Assembly (NCBI GenBank): GCA_003184365.1
Contig: NKYR01000048.1
Span: 185,018-249,017 of the forward strand
Direction of reading: 5' to 3'
Length of the DNA stretch: 64,000 bases
From: Evernia prunastri
Taxonomy: Eukaryota > Ascomycota > Lecanoromycetes > Lecanorales > Parmeliaceae
Positions 33,509 to 44,613 of this stretch are shown here, piece by piece (position 1 is the stretch's first letter; every line of letters starts with the position of its first letter). The position numbers and the translations under genes are program-made. The notes under the pieces were generated by a model that ran no database searches, was not told the DNA's origin, and saw nothing but the letters and a program-made list of their open reading frames with translations.

Positions 33509-34711
33509 TTACGTCTTGTTTGACACGTCGTCTATGCTCCAACTCTGTGAATTTTTCATATCTAGGTACGAGGGTGTTCTGAGGAAATGTTTCAGTGCAG
33601 GGAGGTCGATCAAATTAGTCGTCTCCCGCAGAAGATCTAAAATCTTCGTCCTCGACAATGCACTGGCCCCCATTCGATCAGTTTGCTTGCGACCCTGCAG
33701 GACACCGTTGATTAGAGTTTCTTGGAGGTGAGGAGACCACACAGCTGAAATGTTGGAGCCCTTGGTACGGTCCAGGATTGCGCCTGCGGCTCTCCGCGAA
33801 TATTGAAAGTCAATCTCGGTAGTCTCCACTCGAAACGCACGAAATCGATAATCCGCTGACCAAGTCGAGTCAACGACGGCTGACATACGTCCTGTTGGTC
33901 CGAAAGCTCTCTCGCATGCCGGTTGCCTGTATCGATGATACGGCAGGATAAGGGTATCAATGTATGCGTTTTTGGGCGAAATCAGAAGCGAAACTGGCGA
34001 TGATAGCGGGGATGTGCATTGCTTGAGTGCAAGTTTGTCTGAACATGATTTGGATAGGGTTATTGGGCTGTCCGCTCGAGCTTGCTCATACACATTATCA
34101 TTAGCTGGCAAACCCCGCAGACGAGGCTGCTTACAGGGTTTTCGCCTCACAACGCCCAGCTGAGAGAACGACCCGCGACCGAGGAGGCCTGACGTAGCCA
34201 CTTCGCTTGGATCACTCACAGGCCATGGTGTGGGGTCGTCTTGCGCTTCTATTACGAGCTCCATGCTTGCGTCTCCGCATGGTGCTTCTGAGCAGTACAT
34301 CATGATCTTCAGACACTCGCGGATCGTGAAGGGCTGCACATGCCGGATTTCAGAAACCTCACTTACCTGGCTCCATCGAAGGATAGGTGACGTATGATTT
34401 GTGCAAGAGGCTAGTTGCTTGCACTCTTGGAGAAGAAAATGGTTTAAAGCTCGGATGGCGAGGATCTCGGCGTGCCAGTCATGAAGGACTGTGCCTTTTT
34501 GGAGAAGGCAAGGCTTTGAGCCTGGCAAGCATTTCATACCAGTGCTCAAGGCGAGACAGGTAATGCTTTCGTCCTCTCCGATTACCACAAATCCGCTAAG
34601 TGGCACCCATTCACATGTGCCGTTCGTAGATGTCCTGGGCTTGCTCTTGGTTGGCAAAGTAGAAAACTTTTCGTGGATAGCAATGACCGCGCGGTCTTCC
34701 AGGGCGCCCAT
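33509..34711 (-). CDS. TAD1: tRNA-specific adenosine deaminase TAD1 (A-to-I at position 37)
   Basis: Tad1 deaminates adenosine 37 of tRNA-Ala to inosine. A single exon encodes 400 residues. The deaminase/editase domain fills the protein. WVPLSGFVVIGEDES is followed by the zinc ligand and catalytic Glu in VLHDWHAEILAIRALNHF (His-Ala-Glu, residues 80-82). The second zinc ligand is in YCSEAPCGDASMELV (Cys near 145). The third is in PITLSKSCSDKLALKQCTSP (Cys near 223), and LLISPKNAYIDTLILP follows. All three metal ligands and the proton-shuttle Glu are present. The start chosen is the first ATG in frame (34711). An additional short 5' exon cannot be excluded. The gene is head-to-head with the C2-domain gene. 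Confidence 0.9.
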   Translation of the reverse strand: MGALEDRAVIAIHEKFSTLPTKSKPRTSTNGTCEWVPLSGFVVIGEDESITCLALSTGMKCLPGSKPCLLQKGTVLHDWHAEILAIRALNHFLLQECKQLASCTNHTSPILRWSQVSEVSEIRHVQPFTIRECLKIMMYCSEAPCGDASMELVIEAQDDPTPWPVSDPSEVATSGLLGRGSFSQLGVVRRKPCKQPRLRGLPANDNVYEQARADSPITLSKSCSDKLALKQCTSPLSSPVSLLISPKNAYIDTLILPYHRYRQPACERAFGPTGRMSAVVDSTWSADYRFRAFRVETTEIDFQYSRRAAGAILDRTKGSNISAVWSPHLQETLINGVLQGRKQTDRMGASALSRTKILDLLRETTNLIDLPALKHFLRTPSYLDMKNSQSWSIDDVSNKT

Positions 34712-35203
34712 CAATTCGATGTACCTCTGGAGTAATATCTAGACACACGAGAATGGTGATTGGAAAGTTTTGGGCGACAAGACAATTGTCTAGGTAGAGC
34801 GTAAAAAGTCTCGGGTTTGAGGAGATCAGAGGAGCGAGTTTGGGAGGAACAATGTTACTCAGACTGACTAGCAGATTCAATGGTAATCGATAGCATATGA
34901 GATATGGTTTTCCAACCACGAATACCAATTCTCCGCCATTAAAGAAGCCCAAATGTTAAGGGGAGATGACAGCCCTATCAAGGTAAGGTACCTTACGTTA
35001 CGGTACAGTAGCCCGAAAACATGATGGCGCTAGTCGTAGCTCCCGATCAAACGGTCCGGGGCGGTGTCTGCGGGCATTTCGATATCTCCGCCTTGGCCGT
35101 TGAGCGCTCTTTCCCAAACAACAGTCGAGCTTCAATGAACAAGATGACGTTCCCCAGATGAGCTATATCTAGGGTTAAGGCCGGCAAGAAATAGCTTCGA
35201 AGG
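34712..35203. promoter_or_regulatory. Bidirectional upstream region of TAD1 and the C2-domain gene
   Basis: 492 bp between divergent starts. It holds a palindrome-like GGTAAGGTACCTTACG near 34983, one of several GGTACCT-type motifs seen in intergenic DNA of this window. Its role is unknown. Confidence 0.45.
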
Positions 35204-36495
35204 ATGCAGAACGCTTTTGGTGAGTGCTACTCTTCCTCTCTTTGCTAATCAACAATGTCTTTCAGCACACTGTTTCGGAGGATGCACCAGCTGACATTGC
35301 CCTCAACAGTACCAAAGAATCGAAGGGTGTGTCATGAGAATAAGCCATTGAGAATGATAGGCTGATATGTCCTTTTAGCCAAAATTTGACCTGCAGTTGA
35401 ACGTATTAAACCGTCTTTCCTCTTCCACACCCACAGCACCGCTTAACATTAGTGGCAGATCATCGACTTGAACAATGTTCCTCTCGTATCCGGGACATCT
35501 TATGTCAAATGGCACCTACCTTCCTCTACCTCAGCTGAGCATCGCGGGCACACTGCAAAAGCAATGATCAGAGATCATAAGGTTTCTTGGGATTACGTCA
35601 AGACGCTACCTGTCCGTTTGACAGTGGACCGCACGGGTATGCTGCAAGAGTCGGAGATACATTTCGAGGTCCTACAGGAGTATTCGCCTGGTACACGAGC
35701 CGAAAGGATTGTCTTGGGAAATGTGAAGCTAAATCTGGCTGAGTTCGTGGGTGGGAGCGACGAAGGGGAGGAGGCTGTCACTAGAAGATATTTGATGCAG
35801 GAGAGCAAAATTAATAGTACCTTGAAGGTACGAGATCAAAGTCGCAATAAGCATGGAGGGCAAGGCTGACTGGACCTCAGATCGGCGTTCACATGAAGCA
35901 GACAGAAGGCGACAAGACTTTTATCGCCCCGCCTCTCAAGACTGCGCCTGTCTTCGGCGGCATCGCTGGAATTATGACAGCCGAGCAAGCTGACGGTGAC
36001 GAAGGAAGTAACGTGCCATCCATGTCCACTAACGCACGAGAAAGTGGCATGCTTCAAGATATGTACCGTCGGACTCTGGCTGCGTCATGGCTTGCGCAGG
36101 CCGGCGAGCTGCCGGCCGATAAATGTATCGAAGACATCTTCGCCGGGGGAGACGGATGGGCAGCCGATCATGATCCAGGGACAAATGCGAGTCCTAGGCT
36201 AGGTGGTAGCACAGAGGAGGATGAGAGCGATGGGGACAGTAGGACCTTGCGCGGTCACAAGAGGCATACGTCGGGCACTGGAAGTCGCGGTACTATCAAG
36301 CCAATGCGCCAAGAACGAAAGTCCAGCAAAAGCGAAAGCGGAAATACTGGTGCCGTCAGCGGTAGGGGAAGCATAGCGGATCATATTCATTCAAGATCGG
36401 ATACCAAGAATCATGCTCATAGGCGGATGCACGAGGTGGATGAGTTCACCTCACGGGAGGATTTGAGAAGCTGGCAGATTTCAACTAGCGGCTAA
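35204..36495 (+). CDS. N-terminal C2 (EEIG1/EHBP1-type) domain protein
   Basis: NT-C2 domains bind membranes and occur in proteins linking endocytic membranes to actin. The protein is reconstructed from five exons (346 residues): 35204-35219, 35310-35326, 35379-35402, 35459-35827 and 35881-36495. The first three exons are 16, 17 and 24 nt. They give MQNAFVPKNRRPKFDLQLN, which joins to IIDLNNVPLVSGTSYVKWHL, the expected beta-strand start of the domain. Further signature stretches are SWDYVKTLPVRLTVDRTGML and RIVLGNVKLNLAEFV. The C-terminal half is Ser/Lys-rich and probably disordered, after a conserved-looking QDMYRRTLAASWLAQAGELP helix. Small-exon boundaries rest on frame and splice consensus. 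Exons 4 and 5 are firm. Confidence 0.8.
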
Positions 36496-36518
36496 GGACA
36501 CTAAAAGCCACTTTCCTT
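36496..36518. other. 23-bp convergent gap
   Basis: Only 23 bp separate the stop codons of the C2 gene and the RAD51 paralogue, so their 3' UTRs must overlap on opposite strands. Confidence 0.8.
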
Positions 36519-37818
36519 TCAGCAACAGGGCACAATTTTCACATCAGTGGCTATCTCAAAGGCCGCCCATCGCCCTTCTCGAGTACCACACCTGTCTCTT
36601 AGCACCTCCAAGATGAGTGCTTTTTGATATGACCGTGCTTCACCTCCGTCACCGAAGGCAACCGTTGCGTCGGCGCTAGTCTTTGGCACAGTGGATAAGA
36701 AGATAGATGTGTCGATGAGGAACGTGAATGTCTTCCCTAGAGCAGGTTTCCCCATGGTCGAAGAGAAGATCGAGACATCTTCCCTCGGGCCATGCTGATA
36801 CTCCGGCTTGTTGGAAAGGGTTCTGCTGACTGCGGCATTTGTGAGGATAGTGCAGATGTGGTGGCGGGACGTTAGGTGGCGGAGAGACCGCATGAAGCTT
36901 ACAAGGAGAGCTTGCCCTTGGATCTGGCTCTTGGCCATCATTGCACTCACGACGTTTGTGATTGTGTCGAAGATCATCATACCGATCGGAACGTTGTGAG
37001 GGTTATCGCCTTGAAGATCACCAAGATTGACTCTTTCTCGCCTTGTCTGGGCTTGCAATTCTTCGTGATCATCATCATCGAGCTCTTCTTCGCTGTCACC
37101 AATTTCATCCTTCCGTTTCTCAAAAGCTACGAGCGGCTGCTTCTCATTCTTCTGCACTGTCTTCCCCATAAGATCATTCACCTCGCTGATGGCTTCTACA
37201 ACGCCAGCGAAATCGAACACTCTCATAATTTTCACGCGATCGAGCATCGAGGTTGCCTTCTTGCTTACTTCCTCCCTCGAATGCTCTAACGCCGACGTTC
37301 TCTTTTCGTACATGTATCCAGACTCATGGTGAATGTTGCGCTGGACCTGAGCTTCTAGGCGAAAAGCCAGGGTGTTTCGCAGTCGTAATGGAGAGAATGA
37401 CCCAGCGGTGTCGATGAAAGCTACCTCGCCGAGCTTGTATGTAAGAAGATGACTTGCTATGGCGTGGTATGCTAGCTGTAAGTTCGGTACGTTAGTGTTT
37501 GCAAGCGGCTCTCAACCAGGAGTAATGAAATCAAGAAGGCAACATTGGGTTGGACTTGCTTTGATTTGCTATATGAATCTACACATTACGAAGAATCCCA
37601 GATGACAGTTCTCAAAAACCTACCAAAGTCTTTCCCGTCCCGCTTGCTCCAGCAACTGCAGTAATCTCTCCATATCTGAAGCCACCGTCTAGAGCATCAC
37701 GGTCGATTGTAGCCGAGCCTGAACTCGCCGGTGAGGGTCTACACTTTTCGTGCGCTTTGGCAGATGCGAGTAGCACGGAGCCCAGCATGGGCGGAGCTGC
37801 CTGAGAGGTGTCTGACAT
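36519..37818 (-). CDS. RAD51/RecA-family paralogue (RAD51D/XRCC2-like)
   Basis: RAD51 paralogues assist RAD51 filament formation in homologous recombination. Two exons (37624-37818, 36519-37475; 148-nt intron at 37476-37623) encode 383 residues. Walker A is GASGTGKT at residues 57-64, placed directly before the intron. The exon junction reads GKTLLAYHAIASHLL, and VAFIDTAGSFSPLRLRN follows as in RecA-type cores. Walker B-like IGMMIFDTIT is near residue 235. Between the two is a long insert with an acidic run (DSEEELDDDDHEE). The C-terminal part has TSRHHICTILTNAAVSR, AL-GKTFTFLIDTSIFLS and REGRWAAFEI, consistent with fungal members. Which paralogue it is cannot be decided by eye. It is head-to-head with the SLS1-like gene. 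Confidence 0.8.
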
Positions 37819-38112
37819 CGTACATAAAGGCGGATCTCAGGGAGGGGTTGGGACTGGGTTTCATTCATGCCATGGCATCGCTGTCAAATTGGGTTGTGAT
37901 TGGACAAGGTTGTTCTCTTCAACTCGAAGATGGGCTTAATGCAATACAGGGAAACATGTTTAGTAGCATTAGGTGTAACGAGTAACTGCTTCGGTCTTTC
38001 GTATCCTTGGCATTGTAAATGATAGGGCTGAAAACTTTCTCAGTGTGGTAACATTTAAATACTGGGACTTGCCGTTTGCCTCGACAGCAACTTACCACCG
38101 GCCGCCCTTTCG
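37819..38112. promoter_or_regulatory. Bidirectional promoter between RAD51 paralogue and SLS1-like
   Basis: 294 bp between divergent start codons. No specific site was recognised. Confidence 0.5.
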
Positions 38113-41034
38113 ATGTCCAAGTTTATACCTACTGCGCAAGACCTCTCCATATGCTTGCGCTGTCAGTATCGTCTAAGCCTTCGACAAGCATGTCGTGCTC
38201 GCCGTCAACGCCATATAAGATACCCTCAACAGCTTCGAAGCTTCACCTCAGGATCTAAACCGCGGCAAGAGGAATTATCTTCCCATGACCCCGGTACCGA
38301 CAATGGCAACCTCGAGACGCCTATCAGGTACTATACGGAAGACCTGAATCGAAACCAGAACAACAGACATGGGAATGAGCCGTCTACAAAGGACAGGCTT
38401 GGCCTCGATGTCTTGGGCGAGCCTGCCGAGGTTCTCATCCTGCGCGACAGACAAAACAATTTTCGACTCGACTCCAGTATGGCACAGGTTCGCGCGTCGG
38501 GTCCAGATAAGAACCCTCCACAGGAGCCAACAAGCTCGTCTGGGATGCTGAAAGAGATGGATGCTGAAAGGGGGATAATTGATATTGATGAGGTCTGCAG
38601 AAATATCGAAAGCGTGCGGGCATCGTGGGTGGCCAGGAAAAGGGGTGGGAGCACAGGAGTCGCATACAAAGATCTATTTTCCAGACTACACGAGGGGTTC
38701 ACGAAGCAACAGCTGGGAGCCTACTTGGATAGGGCGGGGTCGGACCCAGCTGCTGATATTTTCGATTTGAATGTCGACTTTTCCAACGATCTTTACGCGC
38801 GATCGTCATGGCAGCTTGCAGGGAAAATGCTGCCCAAAAAGTCCAGGGCACCTCAGATCTCGAACGATAGCCCAAAGATAGAGTCCAAGAGGAAGGAGGA
38901 GCTGCCCGGAAAACAACGCCGACAGAAATTAAGTAAAAACGAGTTGGTGAAGAGCATATTACGGCAGTGTTGGAACATTACACCCAAATTCCAAGAATCT
39001 TCTTTGGGTTCAATGGACATGAGGTTAAAGAAGCTCCATCTAAAATTGATTCTGAACCACAGTAAGCAACTGGCGCATTAAGGAATTCGCTCCCGTGGCG
39101 CTGATGATGCTTCTAGAGAGGGACATATTAAAGCTGATTTCTAGAAGCTATGACTCCAAGGTCGAAGCATGGCCTCAAGATGAAACCATCCGCATCACAT
39201 CTGACTATCATAATTGCGTCGACATATTCAAACTCTTAATTCAAACTCTTTCCAACATTCGCGTCTCTACGATCGATCTCGATGATCACTCAGTATCAGA
39301 TAAGGACTTTTCGCCGTTCCCAGGGAAGCTGAACTCTGCTATGCTTCGGCAGTTTGAAGAGTATACCAATACACTTATCGGATCACACGACATCTCTCAA
39401 GTTGAGGCCTCCAATAAAAAGGTCAGTACGAGATACGTATCGTCGATCGAATGCTGACTTCCTGGTAGTTACGTGTGCTCTACCTAGGACCAGATGACGC
39501 CGATCTTTTAGAGACGCAGAGACTGATACATCAGATTCTGCGGCCTGATTCCAGACGGAAAGTCAAGTTAGCTTGGTGGAAAGAAACAGAGAAGTCTAAT
39601 GTCAGGCCGGCTCCGGTCGAAGTAGGTAGCAGGTTTTCCCTACTAGATAGGAATCAGCAATGGTCAAGATGGTGTATCCCCGCCACTAAAAGTCCCTCTA
39701 AGAGGATTAAACAGAAGGATAGGACTCCGCCTTCCACCTCGTCGGCAGGTTTATCGGCTCAGAGTTTGCATAGCAAACCAGAATTTGACACAGTCAAGTC
39801 ATTCTTTGGAGCGCCAGATGACACTAGCTACAAACTCTACAACAGCATCACGCCATGTTGGAGACCAGAGATTGAGTATCATGATTCGGTGAAATTCGGC
39901 CAAGTGTTGTTCCCTACCGACAAGACGAGCATAGTAGGTAATAAGCTAGAAGAACGATATCAGAAAAGCAAGACCAACAACCCAGCAAGAAAGAAGAGAC
40001 CACTCGTCATGAGAGATGTTGGCTTCCAATCCTCGAAGATACGTCGGGAATTTGTGGCTCTTGTCCCCGGCCTCGTACGCTCCTTGGAGAGCCTTGGCTC
40101 CCTTGATAAGAGCGAGGAGTTTCTGCTACTTCGATTGTCACCATCGTCTAAAAACTTGTCATTGCCTGTCCCTGTCGAAGCTCTGCCAGATCTAGAAATC
40201 AGGATATCCCTCGACAGTGCAAGTAATACGATTTCGATCAAAGACGCCAGATTGCTCAACCGCAGGGAGATGGACTTCATGCAACCACAAAATGTCGTCG
40301 ACCTGCACTTCATCAGAAATCAATGTGTTTATGCAAAAGAGGACAACATCGATCCGCGCATTGTATCATTTGTAGAGGACAGCTCTTTCGACATTTGGGG
40401 CACAGAGCCCTTCAAAATGCCACTGGGCCTTTCGTTATCCATCCCTGCACTCGCAATCCAGCCTCATGCCGGTTTCGACCCAACAGCGTATCAAACATTG
40501 CTTGTCGACTACATCTCGCTAAGGCTCGAACACACCTCCTCCCTCTCCATACCTTATGAAACATCCGACTCTTGGCCCACACTCACATACACCACCATCG
40601 AAGCTGGCCCCATTGGCGGAAGGAGAGACGAACTCTCCCTGCACAACCTCCGATTCGCGTCCGAACAGCTGCCCCTGACCGACCCGGAAAGCTCACCCGC
40701 CAGCATCGAGGACGAATTCCTCTCCGACAACGACCACACCTCCATCCTCTTCCACAAACTCGCTTCCCTCGCCGACACCATCGAGCACGGGGACGCGAGG
40801 AGGGACGGCAAGCCTCGTCTGCGCATGCCCGAGCTCAGACGCTGGAGACGCGTCAAGAAGAACACGGTCCGCAAGATCGAGTACCCGACTGCGCGCGACG
40901 GGCAGGGCTACCTGCCGCCCGTCAACGAGACGGTCAGGAGGGTGGTGTCGGATCGGTTGGCGAGGCCGATTGGCGCGGATGGAGGGAGGGGGATCGCTGC
41001 GAGAGAGGAAGTTGCCGTATCGGATGGGGTTTGA
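38113..41034 (+). CDS. Mitochondrial inner-membrane regulator, Sls1-like
   Basis: Yeast Sls1 links mitochondrial transcription to translation at the inner membrane. Three exons encode 939 residues: 38113-39061, 39117-39421 and 39469-41034, with introns of 55 nt (GTAAGC to CTAG) and 47 nt (GTCAGT to GTAG). The N terminus (SLRQACRARRQRHIRYPQQL) is Arg-rich with few acidic residues, as expected for a mitochondrial targeting signal. The conserved first block is LSKNELVKSILRQCWNITPK, then DMRLKKLHLKLILNH. The spliced KRDILKLISRSYDSKVEAWP continues into ETIRITSDYHNCVDIFKLLI, a KH-like pattern. The C-terminal block includes DIWGTEPFKMPLGLSLSIPA. Without the first intron an apparent frameshift appears at 39061; the canonical splice sites explain it. 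It is convergent with the TeaR-like gene. Confidence 0.78.
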
Positions 41035-41866
41035 TATCGAATAATTGAGTGGCTGGCCTGTTTTGTAGGGGCTCAAGAAGCCTGTTTTTCGAACTGGCGA
41101 TTCGGGACTACGGGATGTTTGTTCGTATGTTTCCGTGATTCTGCAATGGGTTTTTGGATCCTGCCAGATCGGTCGACCGGGCATGGCTAGCATAGCATAG
41201 CATAGCATGGCATGGCATGGCATGGCATGGCGTAGGGCACAGGGCTTCCGTGAGCGAGTAGAGTATGGCGGACGTGAGGATACCTCTCTCTCCCTCGCGT
41301 GGCTATGTGGTCTTACTTGCTGTCACTCGTCTGATATACATGTACAAATCTACCAAAGCCATCCAACTTCTTCATCTCCGGGACACGCGTGGATAAAAAC
41401 ACGCCAAGCGTTGGAAAACGGAATACGCAAAACGCCTCGGGCGGTGGGGTATAGTATAGAATAGGATAGAGTAAAGTACAGATTTGGACCCGTCTATCTA
41501 TTTGAACAAAAAAAAAAAAAAGCTATCAAAGCCTATCAAAGCCTATCTACGGACTCGGGATCTCAGGAGCGAAACTTGCTGCCTGTCTGTTTGACTGACT
41601 GTCTGTCTGGTTATAAGTAGGGAGATTCTGGCCTCCCATGCACCACGCCGCCTTACTCGAGAATGCGGGTGAGCGGGTATAAACGTAGCAATGCAGGTCC
41701 GTTGTACAATAAAGGGAAGAGAGAGAAAACAGCCACAGGGCGCCGGTATTCGATCCGCTACCAAGAGGGTTCAATCGCTCGCTCGCTCGCTTTGCTTGCT
41801 CAAGGAAGAGAAACGTGCGCGCAGACGAGGTGGAACAGTTGCAAAACATACGCCCCCAGTATGAGT
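41035..41866. other. Convergent 3' region with microsatellite and poly-A tract
   Basis: 0.83 kb without a gene. It contains a pentanucleotide GCATA/GCATG repeat (41187-41231) and a run of A near 41507-41521. It probably holds the 3' UTRs of the SLS1-like and TeaR-like genes. Confidence 0.5.
41187..41231 (+). repeat. GCATA/GCATG pentanucleotide microsatellite
   Basis: About nine tandem units that switch from GCATA to GCATG part-way through. Confidence 0.85.
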
Positions 41867-43893
41867 TCACATAACGATGCAGCATCCGCATGCTTTCTCC
41901 TTCTTCTTCTTCCCCTCGTCCCGTCCGCCCTTCTCCTCGTCCCTCCGCGCCATCCGCTCCCGTTCAAACGGGTCCAGGGGCCGATGTCCGGGCCTGATGT
42001 CCGTTATGTTTCCCAGAATGGGGCTGGCTCCCTGCTTCACGCGGGGCATGGGGCTGTATCCGGCGTGTGCGCCCTCGTCCCCACCGAGGGCAGGGTTGGC
42101 GTTCAAGCCGCCGCTTGCTGCCGGTGGTGGTTTGCGCGGTGCGGTTTGCGTCAGGGGCCATTCCGAAGCCGAGCGCTCTCGTTGCGCTTTTTCGTCCGCG
42201 TCGCGGGAGGGGGGTTGGAGGCCGTTTACGGTGTGTTCGGCTAATGGTGCGAACTCGCGCGGTGGTTGTGTTGAAGGTTGTTGGTGGTTGTGCTTGCGTT
42301 GCTGGGCTTCGGTTTCCCGCATCCGCTGCTGCGACTCTTTCTGCGCGCGCTCCCACTGCTCTTGCTGTAGTCGCTTTGCGTGCGTGGGGAGCAGTTGTTC
42401 TTCGGGGGGTAGTCGCGGGTCGGGTTTGTACATGGTGGCTAGCCAGGGGGCTTCGCCTTCAGGGCGGTTGATTGCGGTTGCAGGGCGGGGTTCGAGACCT
42501 GAGCGGGATTTGGGGCGGGTTGAGGATGGGGTGCGTGGGGACGCTGTGCCGGATACGTTTCGAGGCTTTTGACTTAACGGTGTGGTTTCAAGACCGGAGC
42601 GGGATTTCGGTCGTTGAGCTGAGGAGGGCGTGCGCTGGGATTTGGAGGGAGCGGATTGGTTGAGAGGGGTGGGCTTGGAGGAAGGGGTAGGTGAGTCCTT
42701 GGGTGTGTTTTCCATGTCGTCGAGGAGAATGGCGCTACCGACGCTATTGTTGCGACTGCGCACTCGAGAATACGAGAGGCCGTTCTCGTCGCCGTTGCTA
42801 AAGTTGCCGCTTGTGCCTCTCTTACGAGGGAGAGGGGTGTCTCGTTCGATGTGGTCTTGTGGTATGGGCATGGGACTTGAGCGTGGTAGGGGAATGCGAG
42901 AACTCTTCCGTTGGTCGGGCTGTGCTTGACGGTATTCATTCGAGGTGTTGGTTTCAGTGTAAGTATCGGCTGCAATCTCTTCCGGTGTCCTTATATCGAA
43001 ATCGTTCGTCAATGTGTGATCCCTTCCGTCATCTTGCCGCGTTGGTGACTCTATTCTTCTCTTCTTCCGGTCCTTCAGTGACGGTATTTCCTCATCCTGA
43101 TCGGGTACCATTGTAGTTTGATCCTGACTCCTGTTCTTCTCCCGCCGACTTCTGGATCTACTGGTACTGGATTTCTGCCGTTGTGGTGGCAGCTTGATCC
43201 CAGCCTCTTGCATCTCATGGCTTTCAATCATTGCCAGCTTGTCCCTGTGTATCCACCTTGATCGTTCGGGGTCTTCATCTTCTGGAAAGGGCTCTTCCTG
43301 GGCCAGTATTCGATCGGTTCGGTCCATGCTCCCTCTCAAGCTACTTTCGCCAAGGCTTCTGGGCTTGCTGTAGAGATCCAATAGGCTATCCGCTTCGCTG
43401 CCACTTCGACTCGCGTTCAATTCGGGTCGGCTGCCGATCTTGGGGGGTGGCGAGAGATAAGAGGGGTCCATGCCTGCACCTGACCTGGGTTGGCTCTGTC
43501 TCCCACTCAAATATGCTTGTCCATGCCTTTCTGGTGTTGAAGGTTGGTTGCGTGCCGGTGAAATGCCATTGAACTTCGGCGGTGATGGAGGATTGAAATT
43601 GAGCTTTTGCGGTGGGGTTTGGTTGTTCGGAGCATGAGACGATGAGGTAGAGGGGCCGGTCTGTGTGCGCGGGGCATTAGTCTCGAGGATGGTGAGGGAA
43701 GCACAAATATTCGGGCTGTAGGCTCGTATGCCAGCGGTAGAAGAGAGTCAAATAAATCGGTGTAGACGCAAACGGGCAGGCTTACCTCTTGATTGACTGG
43801 TGTATTGAAATTCCATGGACTCGGCTCCCTTTCCTGCGTTCTGTGCGAGTTTCCCACCAAAGTATTGGAGAGCGATCCAACAACCGCAGCCAT
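41867..43893 (-). CDS. TeaR-like polarity protein with C-terminal CaaX prenylation box
   Basis: TeaR (Mod5 in fission yeast) is a prenylated protein that anchors the cell-end marker TeaA/Tea1 at the growing tip membrane. Two exons encode 633 residues: 43786-43893 and 41867-43660, joined over a 125-nt intron (GTAAGC donor, CACACAG acceptor). The C terminus is KKKKEKACGCCIVM. CIVM is a CaaX box, the preceding Cys residues could be palmitoylated, and the Lys run would aid membrane binding. Blocks that look conserved are PPPKIGSRPELNASRSGSEA, SRWIHRDKLAMIESHEMQEA and WLATMYKPDPRLPPEEQLLP followed by THAKRLQQEQWE. The rest is disordered, Ser/Pro/Arg-rich. Assignment rests on the CaaX box plus remembered resemblance. 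The exon 1 acceptor choice is less certain. Confidence 0.7.
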
Positions 43894-44613
43894 CTTTGCT
43901 TCCTTGTATGCCAAATCTTGGGTCCGACCAAAAGGCCTCAATACTCGTCCCAGGTAAGCCCTCCAGTCCCAAACAGCCTTAGCACCGACTTTGTCTTGAG
44001 ATCCACGACTCTGTGTGTCCCATACGTGGATTTTGTACGTCCTTGGAGCAATTGGCGGTGGACTGATGGTATGTCATGCGCAAGAGATCCTTCTGGCTAA
44101 AATCTGATCGATGGCTGGGATGGGGGGGAGAATGGGAACAATGATAGGATTGTGGTGGTATAGCGAATAGATTCTTGTCGTCGGACGGTAGACCGTATGG
44201 TACAAAATAAGGAGCGCTACAAGACTGGAATGATTGACAAGTACGGAAAACGGAGTGAAGTGTTTACAAGGAAGCAGAGATAGCGAAAGGGAATGAACTG
44301 CTTGGTTTATTTGGCAGCGCTTTCAGCCATTGTGATTTGCGCCAATGATTCGCCGACGGCATTTACACTCGTCTTTTCTCCGAACTTCCAGCCCTATCAA
44401 CTTTCGTATGTATGCCAACAGCTTATGCTTTAATATTGTCTACTCCGTAGAGTAAAGTAGGCTCATCCATTTCAGTCTATACACAGGTTGGAGCTTGGTA
44501 AATCGAGCGTTACTTGTTACAATGCTGAATTTGCTGGTCTATTTCTATGAAACAATCAAAGGCAACAATACTCAACCAACTCCAGCGCTAAAGCTTCATC
44601 ATACATTTAATCA
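43894..44613. other. Intergenic region upstream of the TeaR-like gene
   Basis: 0.72 kb between two minus-strand genes, holding the TeaR-like promoter and the LMBR1 gene's 3' flank. No gene is supported. Confidence 0.45.

Noticed and set aside
39055..39120. Apparent frameshift in the SLS1-like gene
   Set aside because: A 55-nt intron (39062-39116) with GTAAGC donor and CTAG acceptor restores the frame as LILNHKRDILKLISRSY, so no mutation is needed.
40693..41223. 176-codon minus-strand open frame at the end of SLS1-like
   Set aside because: Antisense shadow of GC-rich coding sequence. Its start lies in the GCATG microsatellite.
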